Shown piece after piece: positions 24,835-35,003 of a stretch of DNA of 64,000 bases. The notes beneath the pieces were generated by a model that ran no database searches, was not told the DNA's origin, and saw only the letters and a program-made list of their open reading frames with translations. The DNA comes from an uncultured Synechococcus sp. (GTDB lineage Bacteria; Cyanobacteriota; Cyanobacteriia; PCC-6307; Cyanobiaceae): assembly GCA_913057985.1 (NCBI GenBank), contig CAJXPL010000011.1:1-64000 (forward strand), given 5' to 3'. Position numbers and translations under genes: made by a program. How positions within the stretch are numbered: the stretch's first letter is position 1; each line of letters begins with the position of its first letter.

Positions 24835-26810
24835 ACGCCAAGCCCCCCCCCCAGCGACGTGATGACCACAGCCTGACGGGGCTCAGCCGCACAGGACGTC
24901 AAGCCTGGTTCACGCCGGAGCGGCACCGAACAAATCCCGTGCTGACGCGGCAACTGCACCCAGGTACCACCAGCAGCGGCGTTTTGCTGCGGCAGTGAAA
25001 CGGCATCCGCTGACCACGATCCCGCAGGAAGGCGAACCAGAGGCGACCAGGACGCCAAAGGCTGCAGACCCCACCAACTCCACGCCGCTGCTGTGTCCTC
25101 CGGACGCGGCAGCCTGGCCAGCCGCCGATCGCGTTCTTGGCGGGCCTGGCGCCGGGCCGAGCGCCAGACCGGTTCCGCCTGGTCGAACACCTCCGGGATC
25201 GAGGTTCCCGGAAGGATGTCGTGAAACTGCTGAAACAACAGCGGGCGCCAATCGCTGCTGCCGCTGTCGCGACCTGCGATCGCCAACAGGGCTGAGACTG
25301 CATCAGCCTCCTGTAAGAGCCGTTCAAGCGTTCGGTTGTGGCGCTTCTGATCCGGACGGCTGGTGGCGCAACCGCGGTGCAACTCCAGGAAAAGCTCATC
25401 TCGCCACACAGGCCAGGCCTGATCACCCTGCTCCAGCTCGGCCAAGAACTCCCGCACCGTGCCGGCTCGGGTGGGCAAGGCGGCTGCTTGCCCTTCCCAG
25501 AGCTCGATCTGCTCCAGCAACTCCTCGGTGGGACCACCACCGTGATCACCAACGCCTGGAATCCACAGCGCCGCCTCCAGCCCCGTGGCCTGATGCCAGG
25601 CCCTCTGCTCGTCCAGCATCTCCACAGGATCGGCGCGGCGCCCGATCGGCGGCAGCATCAGGCTGTGCAGTTCCGACCGTCCCCGTCCGCGCCATCGGAA
25701 CAACCGATGGGGGAAAGGGTTCTCCGCATTCCAGGCCAGCTTGTGGGTGCAGAACCAGCGCACACCGGTGGCTGACGCCACGGCAGGCAGACCAGCAGAG
25801 AAGCCAAAGCTGTCCGGCAACCAGGCCAACTCATGGGTCCACTCCGGGAAACGGCGGCGGCTGTCGTCCTGACCGAGAGCGAACTGGTTCCACAACGACG
25901 CCGTGCTGACCAGCACACAGTCGGTCTCCACCCAGGGGCCATTGATCGGTTCCCAGCGGCCGGCCCGGCTGGCCGCCTGGATCTCGGCAAAAAGAGCGGG
26001 CCGATGTTGCTCCATCCAGGCATAAAGCGCCGGCGTGGAATGGGCAAAGTGCAACTCGGGCCAGCGACGCATCAACGCCAACGTTGATCGGAAGGTGCGT
26101 TCAGCGGCCTGCCAGGTATCAGCGACCGGCCAAAGCCAAGCCAGATCGAGATGGGCATGACCCAGCCAATGCAACAACCCCCGTGGCGGCTCTGCCTGGT
26201 GCAGGTGCGCTGCAACAGCAGCCTGCGCCTCTGTACCGCCGGGATCCAGCTCCGCCCAATGCGGCGGCAGGTCTCCGTCCGCCGCCAGATGCAGCTGCAG
26301 GGCCGCAGGCAACAACGTGCCCTCGGGATCGGGGCCTGCGGTCTGCGGCTCCAGGTCGAGATGGCTGCTGATCAGAGCTCCATCGTCATGCAGGGGGCTG
26401 CAGAGCTCCAGCACAAGATCCAGTGCAGCCCCCTGACGACAACGCCCAGGCAGCGACCAGCGACAGGCGGTATCGAACAGATCCCCCTCATGCACCAGCA
26501 CGCCATCCACCCAGAGACGCATCTGCTCGGCCCACCAGCTCAGCACCAGCCGGGCACGGCAGGAATCACGGTTACTCCAGCCATCAGGCCAGCTCAACCG
26601 CTGCTCAAGACGCAACCATTGGCGTCCCCTGGGCCAGATCAACAGGCCGCGCTTGGCCCAGTCCGGCCGGTGCGTTGCTCCCCAGCTTTCGTCGAGAAAA
26701 AACCCTGCCTGGGCGGCGCCTGAGCGGCGCCAACCGGCACGCAGATCACGCCGCGAGCGACTGCGAAACGTTTCAATCCACTCCGATCGACCGACTTGAT
26801 CAGGGTTCAT
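24819..26810 (-). CDS. Family-38 alpha-mannosidase, N-terminal and catalytic part (frameshifted at 3' end)
   Basis: From ATG 26810 (MNPDQVGRSEW) about 663 residues include the GH38 zinc and catalytic motifs: GHAHLDLAWLWP (about 217-228, zinc His and Asp), LPDSFGFSAGLP with the nucleophile Asp, and GVGDHGGGP. A lectin-like N-terminal domain and the helical-bundle segment FHDILPGTS are also present. The frame ends at TGA 24819-24821, soon after ten consecutive G, so the C-terminal sandwich domains are lost unless the frame is restored. Family and catalytic residues are clear. Confidence 0.85.
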   Translation of the reverse strand: MNPDQVGRSEWIETFRSRSRRDLRAGWRRSGAAQAGFFLDESWGATHRPDWAKRGLLIWPRGRQWLRLEQRLSWPDGWSNRDSCRARLVLSWWAEQMRLWVDGVLVHEGDLFDTACRWSLPGRCRQGAALDLVLELCSPLHDDGALISSHLDLEPQTAGPDPEGTLLPAALQLHLAADGDLPPHWAELDPGGTEAQAAVAAHLHQAEPPRGLLHWLGHAHLDLAWLWPVADTWQAAERTFRSTLALMRRWPELHFAHSTPALYAWMEQHRPALFAEIQAASRAGRWEPINGPWVETDCVLVSTASLWNQFALGQDDSRRRFPEWTHELAWLPDSFGFSAGLPAVASATGVRWFCTHKLAWNAENPFPHRLFRWRGRGRSELHSLMLPPIGRRADPVEMLDEQRAWHQATGLEAALWIPGVGDHGGGPTEELLEQIELWEGQAAALPTRAGTVREFLAELEQGDQAWPVWRDELFLELHRGCATSRPDQKRHNRTLERLLQEADAVSALLAIAGRDSGSSDWRPLLFQQFHDILPGTSIPEVFDQAEPVWRSARRQARQERDRRLARLPRPEDTAAAWSWWGLQPLASWSPLVRLPAGSWSADAVSLPQQNAAAGGTWVQLPRQHGICSVPLRREPGLTSCAAEPRQAVVITSLGGGLGVWAMV
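24843..24852. repeat. Ten-base C (coding-strand G) homopolymer splitting the mannosidase gene
   Basis: The plus strand shows AAG followed by ten C. On the coding strand G10 keeps the N-terminal frame to an early stop, whereas 11 or 8 G would join it to the downstream frame through G-A-W-R-V-G-N-G. Long G tracts are classic slipped-strand sites and also common sequencing-error sites. Confidence 0.9.
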
Positions 26811-26874
26811 TCCCCTGCTGACGCTGTCATGCCCCATAGGATGATGCCCAAGTCACAGACGCCGGTCGGTCTCC

Positions 26875-26994
26875 ATGCTCGCCCTCAAGATCTCCGTTTA
26901 CTCGGTCGTCTTCTTCTTCCTCGGCATCTTCGTGTTCGGGTTCCTTGCGAGCGATCCAAGCCGCACCCCCAGCCGCAAAGACCTGGAAGATTGA
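26875..26994 (+). CDS. psbI: Photosystem II protein PsbI
   Basis: A 39-residue single-helix protein, [20 protein letters not shown], followed by [19 protein letters not shown]. The charged tail with SDPSR-PSRKDLE is diagnostic of PsbI, which binds near D1 and CP43 and stabilises photosystem II. It is divergent from the mannosidase gene (64 nt) and followed by a strong hairpin at 27003-27038. Confidence 0.96.
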   Translation: MLALKISVYSVVFFFLGIFVFGFLASDPSRTPSRKDLED

Positions 26995-27002
26995 TTCAAC
27001 AT

Positions 27003-27038
27003 TCCGCTCAGACCGCGCCACACACTGGTCTGAGCGGA
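27003..27038 (+). terminator. 12-bp perfect hairpin after psbI
   Basis: TCCGCTCAGACC pairs perfectly with GGTCTGAGCGGA across a 12-nt loop, starting 9 nt after the psbI stop. No U-run follows, so it may act as a 3'-end stabiliser or a factor-assisted terminator separating psbI from the LptD-like gene that starts at 27069. Confidence 0.6.
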
Positions 27039-27068
27039 GCGTGATCTCTGAAATGAGCTGCCAAGCTC

Positions 27069-29939
27069 ATGGGCCGCAGCAGCATTGCCTTGGCGGCGCA
27101 CCGCCTTTTTTTTGCATTGACCGGAACCCTGATCACAGGGTCAACGTCCGTGTTGCCCGCAGCGGCAGGTTCGGCTGAATCAACGCCAGAGAAAGTTGCT
27201 TCAGCACCAGCGAGCCTGAACGTTCGAGCTGACCGCCAATACACCGACACCAAGTCGAAGGCCACGATTGCCGAAGGCAACGTTTCTGTTCGGCTCGGGC
27301 ACGCCGAACTGCACGCCGATCGGATCGAATTTGATGCGGCCTACCGCACGCTCTACGCCCGAGGCGCCGTTCGTTTCAGGCGCGGCAATCAGTTTTTTCA
27401 AGCGTCGAGCTTTCGCTACAACCTCGTCCAAAACGAAGGGCAGCTCAACGATGTCTACGGGGTCATCGACCTTGAAGAGCCCCTCACCAACCCGTTAACC
27501 ACGTCTCGAACGGCATCAGCCCCACCGGAGCCACCCACGCCAGCCAGCCGTGAAGGCATGCCGACCGTGGCCTGCCCGCCACTGCTTCCTCCGGTTCCCG
27601 ACTGGCATCCACAACCGTGGGCAGTCACGGCCTGGGGCGGGCAGATGATTGATGCCGCCTTCGGTGACACCTTCCTGTTCAACGGCCGGATGCGTCCCGA
27701 AGCAGTGTTGGGCGTCGGCGTGCAGAAACGGATCATGCGCGCTGGTCCACTCGCCGTTGAACTTGAGGCTGACCTGTTCAGCCACATCGCCAAGCAGCAA
27801 CAGGGAGGCGAATTCAACCAGAGCAAGCCCTATGCCGATCTGCCCGCACAAAGCTTCGGGGAGGGGGTGCTGGGAATTGGAGCGCGCGTCTGGGTTCAGC
27901 CTTGGCTGAGCTTCAGCGTTGTTGAAGGCATCAGCTACAACTCCAACGTCAGCCTTTACGAGAAAACATTCCGCGAGAACTACACAAAGTTGTTGAACTA
28001 CCTCGGCTTTGAGGTGGAGGCAGCAGTGTCCTCCGACTTGTCGCTCGTGGGCCGGATTCACCACCGTTCCGGTGCTTTCGGCACCTATGGGGGCGTCTCT
28101 GAGGGCAGCAACGCCTACTTGCTGGGCCTGCGCTACCGCTGGGGACGGGAGACACCCAAGCCGGAGAGCGCCATGATGCCGCCCCTGCCGGAGTGTGATG
28201 ACCCGGATCGCGGCCAGCGCGTCAAGCCCTCCCCCCTCTCCGAGCGTCTTGACTCGGTTGCCCTCGGCGATGATGGAGGACGCCCCCAACGCCATGTCAG
28301 CAGCGGAGGCACAACAGAACATCCCTCGATTCCGCCAGCCCAGCAGCAGGCCATGCGGACTGAAGCGATCGCCAGGATCGACCAACGCATCTCAGACGTC
28401 GACCTCCAGGGCAGCTTCAGTATCGAACGGCGCAGCGGTATCCCCGTTCAACGCCTGAATTCCTCGGTCAGGGATGAAAACCGCTTTGGCGTGGTCAAAG
28501 TTCCCCAACTGAAGAGCCTGGGAAGCACGAATTTCCTCAACGGCACGATCAGCCGCTGGAGGGTGCAGGCCTCGAAGATCCTGATCACGGCGGATGGCTG
28601 GGAAGCCGATCGCATGGGCTTCAGCAACGATCCCTTCACGCCGGCGCAAACCAGAATCGATGCAGAGGATGTGATCGCCCGCGAGCAAGCCAATGGCGAT
28701 GTGCTGATCTCGGCGCGACGCAACCGGCTGATCGTTGAAGAGCGGCTGCCCATCCCGGTCACCCGTCGACAGCTCATCCAGAAGGAAGAGGAAGTGGAGA
28801 ACCGCTTCGTTGTTGGCATCGACAACCGGGACCGTGATGGCCTTTTTGTGGGACGCAACCTCAAGCCACTCACCATCGGTACGAGCACGGAACTGTCCGT
28901 TCAACCGCAGTTCATGGTGCAGCGCGCCATTGACGGCGACTTCAACAGCGCCGCTGATTTATTTGGCTTGGACGCCAAACTGCGCGGCCGCTATGGCAAC
29001 TACAAACTGAACGGCGATGCCGACATCAGCAGCTTTGACCCCGCAGACATCCTGAGCAGCAGCCGCTACTGGGGAAGTTTTGGCCGGGACATCGACATGG
29101 GCGGATTGGGCGTGCTGAGCACCAATCTGTTCGGGGCCTACCGCTACCGCACCTGGAATGGCTCCCTCGGTGAAACCGACATCAATGCGGCCTACGGCGT
29201 CTATGCCCAGACCAAGGGCAGCTGGTCGACAGGCGACGTGGACCATGACTACCTCATTCGCGGTGCAATCGGCGATTACGACGCCGACCGCTTCAACAGC
29301 AACCGCCGTTTGCGCAGTGGGAGAGGCAGCTTGTTCGCCTCCGTCACCAGCAAGATCCCATTGCTCAAAGGGAAGACAGCAGAGCTGATTCCAACAGCGG
29401 CATATCGCTATTCCCCCGTTCCCATCGTTCCGGGGCTGAGCCTGAACACCAACGTCAACACCTCGATTGCTGTGTACGGCGATGGCCGTCACCAGGAGAC
29501 CCTGAGTCTCAGCGGAGGCCCCACCATCACCCTGGGCACCTTCAGCAAGCCCTTCCTCGATTTCACGCAGATCTCCATCGTCGGCAGCGGCTCCCTAAAA
29601 AATGGCGACAGCCCGTTCGCCTTTGATCGGAACGTCGATCTCGCCACCCTTGGGGTTGGCCTCACCCAACAAATTGTTGGGCCGGTCGTGCTGAGCACCG
29701 GCGTCAGCTACAACGTCGATCCCGGTTCGAAGTTCTACGGGAGCACCGTCAACTCCAACATTGAATTGCGCTGGCAACGGCGCAGCTACGACGTTGGGGT
29801 CTACTTCAATCCCTACAAGGGCATTGGTGGCGTTCGCTTCCGGCTCAACGACTTTGACTTCAAGGGCACAGGCGTGCCGTTTGTGCCCTACACCCCAACA
29901 AACTGGATGGGAACGACCAACGCGGATCGGCCCTTCTGA
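27069..29939 (+). CDS. DUF3769 / LptD-like outer-membrane protein
   Basis: The 956-residue protein has a signal peptide (about 1-34, ending VLPAAAG), then an LptA/OstA-like segment DTKSKATIAEGNVSVRLGHA and YARGAVRFRRGN, then a long region of alternating beta-strands and a C-terminal beta-barrel ending in an aromatic-rich stretch. This fits the cyanobacterial DUF3769 group, proposed to take the place of LptD in lipopolysaccharide export. A proline-rich insert occupies about 155-185. LPS function is inferred from fold only. Confidence 0.8.
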   Translation: MGRSSIALAAHRLFFALTGTLITGSTSVLPAAAGSAESTPEKVASAPASLNVRADRQYTDTKSKATIAEGNVSVRLGHAELHADRIEFDAAYRTLYARGAVRFRRGNQFFQASSFRYNLVQNEGQLNDVYGVIDLEEPLTNPLTTSRTASAPPEPPTPASREGMPTVACPPLLPPVPDWHPQPWAVTAWGGQMIDAAFGDTFLFNGRMRPEAVLGVGVQKRIMRAGPLAVELEADLFSHIAKQQQGGEFNQSKPYADLPAQSFGEGVLGIGARVWVQPWLSFSVVEGISYNSNVSLYEKTFRENYTKLLNYLGFEVEAAVSSDLSLVGRIHHRSGAFGTYGGVSEGSNAYLLGLRYRWGRETPKPESAMMPPLPECDDPDRGQRVKPSPLSERLDSVALGDDGGRPQRHVSSGGTTEHPSIPPAQQQAMRTEAIARIDQRISDVDLQGSFSIERRSGIPVQRLNSSVRDENRFGVVKVPQLKSLGSTNFLNGTISRWRVQASKILITADGWEADRMGFSNDPFTPAQTRIDAEDVIAREQANGDVLISARRNRLIVEERLPIPVTRRQLIQKEEEVENRFVVGIDNRDRDGLFVGRNLKPLTIGTSTELSVQPQFMVQRAIDGDFNSAADLFGLDAKLRGRYGNYKLNGDADISSFDPADILSSSRYWGSFGRDIDMGGLGVLSTNLFGAYRYRTWNGSLGETDINAAYGVYAQTKGSWSTGDVDHDYLIRGAIGDYDADRFNSNRRLRSGRGSLFASVTSKIPLLKGKTAELIPTAAYRYSPVPIVPGLSLNTNVNTSIAVYGDGRHQETLSLSGGPTITLGTFSKPFLDFTQISIVGSGSLKNGDSPFAFDRNVDLATLGVGLTQQIVGPVVLSTGVSYNVDPGSKFYGSTVNSNIELRWQRRSYDVGVYFNPYKGIGGVRFRLNDFDFKGTGVPFVPYTPTNWMGTTNADRPF

Positions 29940-30383
29940 TCAATCACCGCCACCGATGATCAGATTGCTGCCGAACAGCGAAGCTCCGGCGTAACGCATG
30001 CCGGAGGTCCGAACGTTCGGTGCATAGGCATTGATCACCTGGGCCTCCCGTAGATCGGCATTGCGCAGATCCACGCCGGACAGCTCAGCGTTGGTGAGGT
30101 TCGCTCCCCTCAGGTCAGCACCTTCCAGCAACGCTCCCGTCAGGTCAGCACCTTCCAGATTCGCCTCCCGCAGATCGGCACCGCGCAGATCACTGCCCCG
30201 AAAATCAGCACCGATGAGATGGGCCTCTCGGAAATCCGCCTGGCGGAGATCACAGCCGGGACAGCTGCGATCCAACGGATCATGGGGCTGCACCTGAAGC
30301 GGCAGGGCCCCAACAGGACCCACACCGACAACAACCAACAGCGGCACAAACGGCAACACCAACCGCGAAAGCGAACAGGCCAT
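29940..30383 (-). CDS. Secreted pentapeptide-repeat protein
   Basis: From ATG 30383 (147 aa) a signal peptide (MACSLSRLVLPFVPLLVV) precedes about 14 pentapeptide repeats of the A(D/N)Lxx type, for example LRGADLREANLEGADLTG, forming a right-handed quadrilateral helix. A Cys pair (SCPGCDL) leads into the repeats. Function is unknown; lumenal or periplasmic location is inferred. In-frame starts at 30410 and 30416 are possible. Its stop abuts the LptD-like stop (TGATCA). Confidence 0.85.
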   Translation of the reverse strand: MACSLSRLVLPFVPLLVVVGVGPVGALPLQVQPHDPLDRSCPGCDLRQADFREAHLIGADFRGSDLRGADLREANLEGADLTGALLEGADLRGANLTNAELSGVDLRNADLREAQVINAYAPNVRTSGMRYAGASLFGSNLIIGGGD

Positions 30384-30434
30384 TGACTCCCAACCTCCTA
30401 TCTCTTTCATAGACACAGGAGTCGCGCCTGGCTG

Positions 30435-31049
30435 TTACTCGGCGGCGAACTGGTTGATGTAGGGCAGTTTTTGCATCAATTCCGCAACCTGGGGGCCATG
30501 GTCCAGGAGCTGGGACGTTGCATCCCAACGACCGCTGCGCAGCATGTCCAGAGGACCGGGATCGACCGACACAGGCCAACTGGAGTCGGCTGCGGTCAGT
30601 TGCAAACTGGCAAGATCGAAGCTCCAGGATCGGGCCGGATCGCCATCCACCTGCGCCTGAATCGCCTTGATCTGCTCGGGGGCCGCCGTTGCACAGGGAA
30701 TGCCAAGGGCGAGACAGTTGCCGTAGAAGATCTCGGCAAAACTGACCCCAACCACCGCGCGAATTCCCCAGCGCATCAACGCCTGAGGGGCATGCTCACG
30801 GCTGGAACCACAGCCGAAATTGCCATTCACGACCAGGATCGAGGCCCCCTGATAACGGGCCTGATCAAAGGGATGCTCACCGGAGAGTTCAAGACGGTCA
30901 TCGGCGAAGACCTGGTCGCCCAATGCCTCAAAGCTGACGCATTTGAGGAACCGTGCCGGAATAATCCGATCGGTATCGATATCTTCACCGGGAACAGCAA
31001 TGGCCGTTCCACTCACCTGTTGAATCGGACCAGTCGGGAAGTGAGCCAT
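30435..31049 (-). CDS. leuD: 3-isopropylmalate dehydratase small subunit
   Basis: LeuD with LeuC isomerises isopropylmalate in leucine synthesis. The 204-residue protein has DIDTDRIIPARFLK (about 24-37), NGNFGCGSSREHAPQAL and FAEIFYGNCLALGIP. ATG 31049 overlaps the leuC stop by one base (TGATG), giving translational coupling; GTG 31052 is an alternative. Confidence 0.96.
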   Translation of the reverse strand: MAHFPTGPIQQVSGTAIAVPGEDIDTDRIIPARFLKCVSFEALGDQVFADDRLELSGEHPFDQARYQGASILVVNGNFGCGSSREHAPQALMRWGIRAVVGVSFAEIFYGNCLALGIPCATAAPEQIKAIQAQVDGDPARSWSFDLASLQLTAADSSWPVSVDPGPLDMLRSGRWDATSQLLDHGPQVAELMQKLPYINQFAAE

Positions 31050-32467
31050 CACGATGCGGACGGAGAAATCAAAGTACGAACATCGGTCACACGACCGTTA
31101 ACGGCAGCGGCAGCCACCATGGCTGGACTCATCAACAACGTCCGGCCACTGGCCGATCCCTGCCGACCCTTGAAATTGCGGTTGCTGGAGCTGGCGCTGA
31201 TCTGACGGCCCTCCAGCCGATCCGGATTCATCGCCAGACACATCGAGCAGCCGGGCTCACGCCACTCAAAGCCTGCGGCACGGAACACAGCATCCAGCCC
31301 TTCCGCTTCAGCAGCCTTCGCCACCTGCTCCGAGCCGGGAACCACAAACGCCTTGATGCCTTCAGCCACCTGACGCCCACGGGCCACATCGGCAGCCGCA
31401 CGCAGATCGCTGAGACGACCATTGGTGCAGCTGCCGATGAAACAGACATCCACAGGCACCCCGGCAATGGCCGTTCCCGGCTGGAGATCCATGTAGCGGT
31501 AGGCCTCCTCCGCAATCGGACGCTCACCTGGATCCAGTTGATCAAGGCTGGGAACGGTTTCGTCGATGCCCAGTCCCTGGCCAGGGGTAATGCCCCAAGT
31601 CACCGTTGGTGGAATCGCAGCGGCGTCAAACACCACCTCGTCGTCGACCGTTGCGTTGGCATCAGTGGCCAGGGAACTCCACCAAGCGACAGCGCGGGTC
31701 CAGGCATCACCTTCAGGAGCATGGGGGCGACCTTTCAGATAATCAAAGGTGACCTGATCGGGATTGACGTAGCCGCATCGGGCTCCCCCCTCGATTGCCA
31801 TGTTGCACAGGGTCATCCGCTCTTCCATCGACAACGCCTCGATGGCAGAGCCGGCGAACTCATAGGCATAGCCAACGCCGCCCTTCACACCAAGGTGACG
31901 AATCACATGCAGGATCAGATCCTTCGCCGACACGCCCTCTGGCAGCAGGCCATTCACCTGAATCCGGCGCACCTTGAGCTTGTTCATGGCCAGGCTCTGA
32001 CTGGCCAACACATCGCGCACCTGACTCGTGCCGATCCCAAAGGCGATCGCCCCGAAGGCGCCATGGGTGGAGGTGTGGGAATCACCGCAAGCCACCGTCA
32101 TGCCCGGCTGGGTCAGGCCCAGCTCCGGGGCAATCACATGAACGATGCCCTGCCGGCCGCTGCCGATGTTGTTCAGAGGGATGCCGTGCTCCTGGCAGTT
32201 CCGCTCCAAGGTGCTGAGCATCTCCTCCGCCAACGGGTCGGCGAACGGCCGTTGCTGAGAGGTGGTCGGCACGATGTGGTCCACCGTGGCCACCGTGCGC
32301 TCAGGACAACGCACCGTCAGGCCCTTGTCCTTCAACGCCGAGAAGGCCTGAGGACTGGTGACCTCATGGATCAGATGCAGACCAACAAACAGTTGGGTGG
32401 AACCGCCGGGGAGCTCCGCCACCCGATGCAGATCCCACACCTTGTCGTAGAGGGTGCCGGAACTCAA
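31049..32467 (-). CDS. leuC: 3-isopropylmalate dehydratase large subunit
   Basis: The 472-residue aconitase-type protein carries the iron-sulfur ligands [10 protein letters not shown] (about 344-353) and [10 protein letters not shown] (about 407-416), plus [16 protein letters not shown]. The start [19 protein letters not shown] is typical, but the codon is TTG at 32467, with no ATG or GTG close upstream in frame. It precedes leuD in a two-gene unit. Confidence 0.96.
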   Translation of the reverse strand: MSSGTLYDKVWDLHRVAELPGGSTQLFVGLHLIHEVTSPQAFSALKDKGLTVRCPERTVATVDHIVPTTSQQRPFADPLAEEMLSTLERNCQEHGIPLNNIGSGRQGIVHVIAPELGLTQPGMTVACGDSHTSTHGAFGAIAFGIGTSQVRDVLASQSLAMNKLKVRRIQVNGLLPEGVSAKDLILHVIRHLGVKGGVGYAYEFAGSAIEALSMEERMTLCNMAIEGGARCGYVNPDQVTFDYLKGRPHAPEGDAWTRAVAWWSSLATDANATVDDEVVFDAAAIPPTVTWGITPGQGLGIDETVPSLDQLDPGERPIAEEAYRYMDLQPGTAIAGVPVDVCFIGSCTNGRLSDLRAAADVARGRQVAEGIKAFVVPGSEQVAKAAEAEGLDAVFRAAGFEWREPGCSMCLAMNPDRLEGRQISASSSNRNFKGRQGSASGRTLLMSPAMVAAAAVNGRVTDVRTLISPSAS

Positions 32468-32493
32468 CAGCTCAGCCGCAAGAACCGTCGACC

Positions 32494-33753
32494 CTAAACC
32501 TGAGCGAGCAAGCGAAGACGCAGACGGTCCAAGCCACGGATCACGCTCATCCTCTGAATGGCCTCCCGACCCCGCCGCTCACCGAAATGCTGCACCCAGG
32601 CGTCACAGCCATCGGGACCAGCCAAGGCCAGATGCACCAAGCCCACCGGCTTCTCAGCACTGCCACCGCCAGGGCCGGCGATACCGCTTACAGCGATCGC
32701 CCAGTCGCAATTCAGGCGCTCCCGAGCTGCCCGAGCCATCTCCTCCACCACAGGCTGGGAAACAGCACCATGGGCAGTCAACAGATCCGGCGAAACCCCC
32801 AGCAAAGCCTGTTTCACCGCATTGCTGTAAGCGACGACGCCACCCTGGAAAACCGACGAGGAGCCTGGAACAGCCGTCAGGGCTGCCGCCAATCCACCAC
32901 CGGTGCAGGACTCCGCCACCGCCAGCGTCTGGTGCCGTTGCTTGAGCAGGTCGATCACCACCGACGCCAGGCTGTCCGCATCGACGCCATAGCAGTGGGT
33001 TCCCGTGCGACGGCGCAGCTCAGCTTCCACTGGCACCAACAGCTCAGCGGCGGCATCGGCAGTGGCTGCACAGGCCGTGAGCCGCAATTTCACATCGCCG
33101 AGGGATGCATAGGGAGCCACCGTTGGGTTGGTGGACGCCAACAAATCGGCAACACGCTCAGCCAGATCGGATTCACCAATGCCACTGAAGCGGAGCTGGC
33201 GGCTCACAAACACACCGGACGTCGCAGCATTGGCTTGAAGCCAGGGGGCGGCCGTTTCCGTCCACATCGCCCGCATTTCCGAAGGCACCCCAGGGAAGGT
33301 GAGGATCGTGAAATCAGGCCGGGGCGACCAGATCATTCCCGGTGCCGACCCCTTTGGATTGGGAAGCACCTCAGCTCCACGGGGCAGAAAAGCCTGGCTG
33401 CGGTTGCTGGTAGCAACCGGCCGGCCACCGGCCGATAACTTCCGCTGGATCTCCAGCCAGAGTTCGGGCCGCTCCTCGAGAGGAGTCTCGAAAGCAGCGG
33501 CCAGAGCCTCTGTGGTGAGGTCATCGGGGGTCGGTCCCAGACCTCCAGTCGTCACCAGGAACCTGCAGCGCTGCGATGCCTCGCGCACAGCGGAGATCAA
33601 GCGATCTTTGTTGTCACCGACAACGGTTTGGCGGTAATGCGGCAGCCCCAGGCCCGCCAACTGTTCAGCAATCCATCGGGCATTGCCGTTGAGGATGTCA
33701 CCCAACAACAGCTCTGTGCCCACGCACAGGATTTCAACCCCTGGTTCAGCCAC
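32494..33753 (-). CDS. cinA: CinA-family nicotinamide-nucleotide amidase
   Basis: The N-terminal molybdopterin-binding-like domain ([33 protein letters not shown]) and C-terminal PncC domain ([35 protein letters not shown]) are both complete. CinA deamidates NMN and hydrolyses ADP-ribose in NAD recycling. GTG 33753 (419 aa) is preferred because it overlaps the upstream stop by 8 nt; a TTG at 33780 would add nine residues. Confidence 0.92.
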   Translation of the reverse strand: MAEPGVEILCVGTELLLGDILNGNARWIAEQLAGLGLPHYRQTVVGDNKDRLISAVREASQRCRFLVTTGGLGPTPDDLTTEALAAAFETPLEERPELWLEIQRKLSAGGRPVATSNRSQAFLPRGAEVLPNPKGSAPGMIWSPRPDFTILTFPGVPSEMRAMWTETAAPWLQANAATSGVFVSRQLRFSGIGESDLAERVADLLASTNPTVAPYASLGDVKLRLTACAATADAAAELLVPVEAELRRRTGTHCYGVDADSLASVVIDLLKQRHQTLAVAESCTGGGLAAALTAVPGSSSVFQGGVVAYSNAVKQALLGVSPDLLTAHGAVSQPVVEEMARAARERLNCDWAIAVSGIAGPGGGSAEKPVGLVHLALAGPDGCDAWVQHFGERRGREAIQRMSVIRGLDRLRLRLLAQV

Positions 33754-34888
33754 GCGGTTCGCCCAGTGCAGCGGGGTCAACGGGGCTTGAACAGGGGTTG
33801 GTATTCATCAGAGCTCGCTCATGTTGCAGCTGGCGACGGCTGATCACCACCGTTGCCACGAGGATGGCCGTGGCCAAAGCCAGCCAGAGGAAGCGCATCT
33901 CGGCATTAGCCACCACCAGGGCCAAGGCAGCAAGCCACTGGGTGAAGACGTAGATCAACAGCACCGTGCGTCGGTGACTGAAGCCAGCGCGCAACAGGCG
34001 GTGATGAAGGTGACGCCGGTCGGGATAGAAGGGGGAACGTCCTTCGCGCAGACGGCCCATGATCACGGCCGACATGTCGGCCAGGGGCAGCGAGAGAATC
34101 AGCAGCGGCAGCAGCAGGCTCACCGTCGTGAGCCCCTTGGCGGGGCCCACGATGCTCACGGCAGCGAGGGTGAAGCCGAGGAAGTAAGAGCCCCCATCAC
34201 CCATGAAGATGCGGGCAGGATTGAAGTTGTGGCGCAGGAAGCCGAGGCAACAGCCCGCCAGCGCTGCGGCAAGGAATCCGGCAGCCACCTGATGCAGCGA
34301 AAAGCTGACGGACACCAGCCCGACAGCAGCGATACCAGCCACTCCCGCAGCAAGGCCATCGAGGCCATCAAGCCAGTTGATGGCGTTGGTGATTCCCACC
34401 AGCCAAACAACGGTGGCCAGGAGGCTGAGGGTGTCCGGCAGAGCAATCGGACCGGCTGAGGCGGTGAGCCAGGGAAGATCGATCGCTCCAATCCGAACGC
34501 CCTGGCTCCAAACCGCACAAGCCACAGCAACCTGTCCAGCCAGCCGCGGCCAGGGAGAGAGAGCGAAGAGGTCGTCCACCAGGCCAATCAGAAAAAAGCA
34601 GAGCGAACCGGCCAGGGTGCTCCAGATCAGCTGATCCTTGGCCGGCGCCAGCAGGCCGAAGCCCCCCATGGACCAGACCGCCGCCAAAGCCGTTCCAAAG
34701 CCCAGCACCATGGCAATGCCCCCCAATCTCACCATGGGGGTGACATGCTGCTTGCGCTCATCGGGCTGATCGGTCCACCCGAAGCGAAGCCCCATCCGGC
34801 GCACTTGGGGCACCAGCACCATGGTGGTCACCGCAGCCAGAAGAAAACTGACCGAGGCGACCGCGATAGGGCTGGCCAAGAGGTTCAC
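33746..34888 (-). CDS. Undecaprenyl-phosphate N-acetylglucosaminyl-1-P transferase-like (WecA/TagO)
   Basis: A 380-residue polytopic protein with about ten helices and the polyprenyl-P sugar-1-P transferase motifs: [19 protein letters not shown] (39-57), [30 protein letters not shown] with catalytic Asp residues, [11 protein letters not shown], and cytosolic [10 protein letters not shown]. It starts a lipid-linked glycan for surface polysaccharide. MraY-specific features are absent. GTG start. It runs into cinA with an 8-nt overlap. Confidence 0.88.
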   Translation of the reverse strand: MNLLASPIAVASVSFLLAAVTTMVLVPQVRRMGLRFGWTDQPDERKQHVTPMVRLGGIAMVLGFGTALAAVWSMGGFGLLAPAKDQLIWSTLAGSLCFFLIGLVDDLFALSPWPRLAGQVAVACAVWSQGVRIGAIDLPWLTASAGPIALPDTLSLLATVVWLVGITNAINWLDGLDGLAAGVAGIAAVGLVSVSFSLHQVAAGFLAAALAGCCLGFLRHNFNPARIFMGDGGSYFLGFTLAAVSIVGPAKGLTTVSLLLPLLILSLPLADMSAVIMGRLREGRSPFYPDRRHLHHRLLRAGFSHRRTVLLIYVFTQWLAALALVVANAEMRFLWLALATAILVATVVISRRQLQHERALMNTNPCSSPVDPAALGEPRG

Positions 34889-35003
34889 GCAGGCTCCGGG
34901 AAAGAGACGATCCCCCGGTCAGAAGGAGTCACCCCAATCCTAGGGAGCCTGCAACCGTTCAACCAGGCACCGCCCCGGCCCATTCGAGAGCCAGGGCCAA
35001 GCC

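Noticed and set aside
27108-27118. T8 run as a possible terminator for psbI
   Set aside because: It lies inside the signal-peptide codons of the LptD-like gene (L-F-F-A) and is not preceded directly by the 27003-27038 stem.
30060-30260. Short-period tandem DNA repeat suspected of being a CRISPR-like array
   Set aside because: The roughly 15-nt periodicity encodes the A(D/N)Lxx pentapeptide repeats on the minus strand; there are no spacers of constant length.
31538-32497. 319-codon plus-strand open frame
   Set aside because: Antisense to leuC, which has all expected iron-sulfur motifs.
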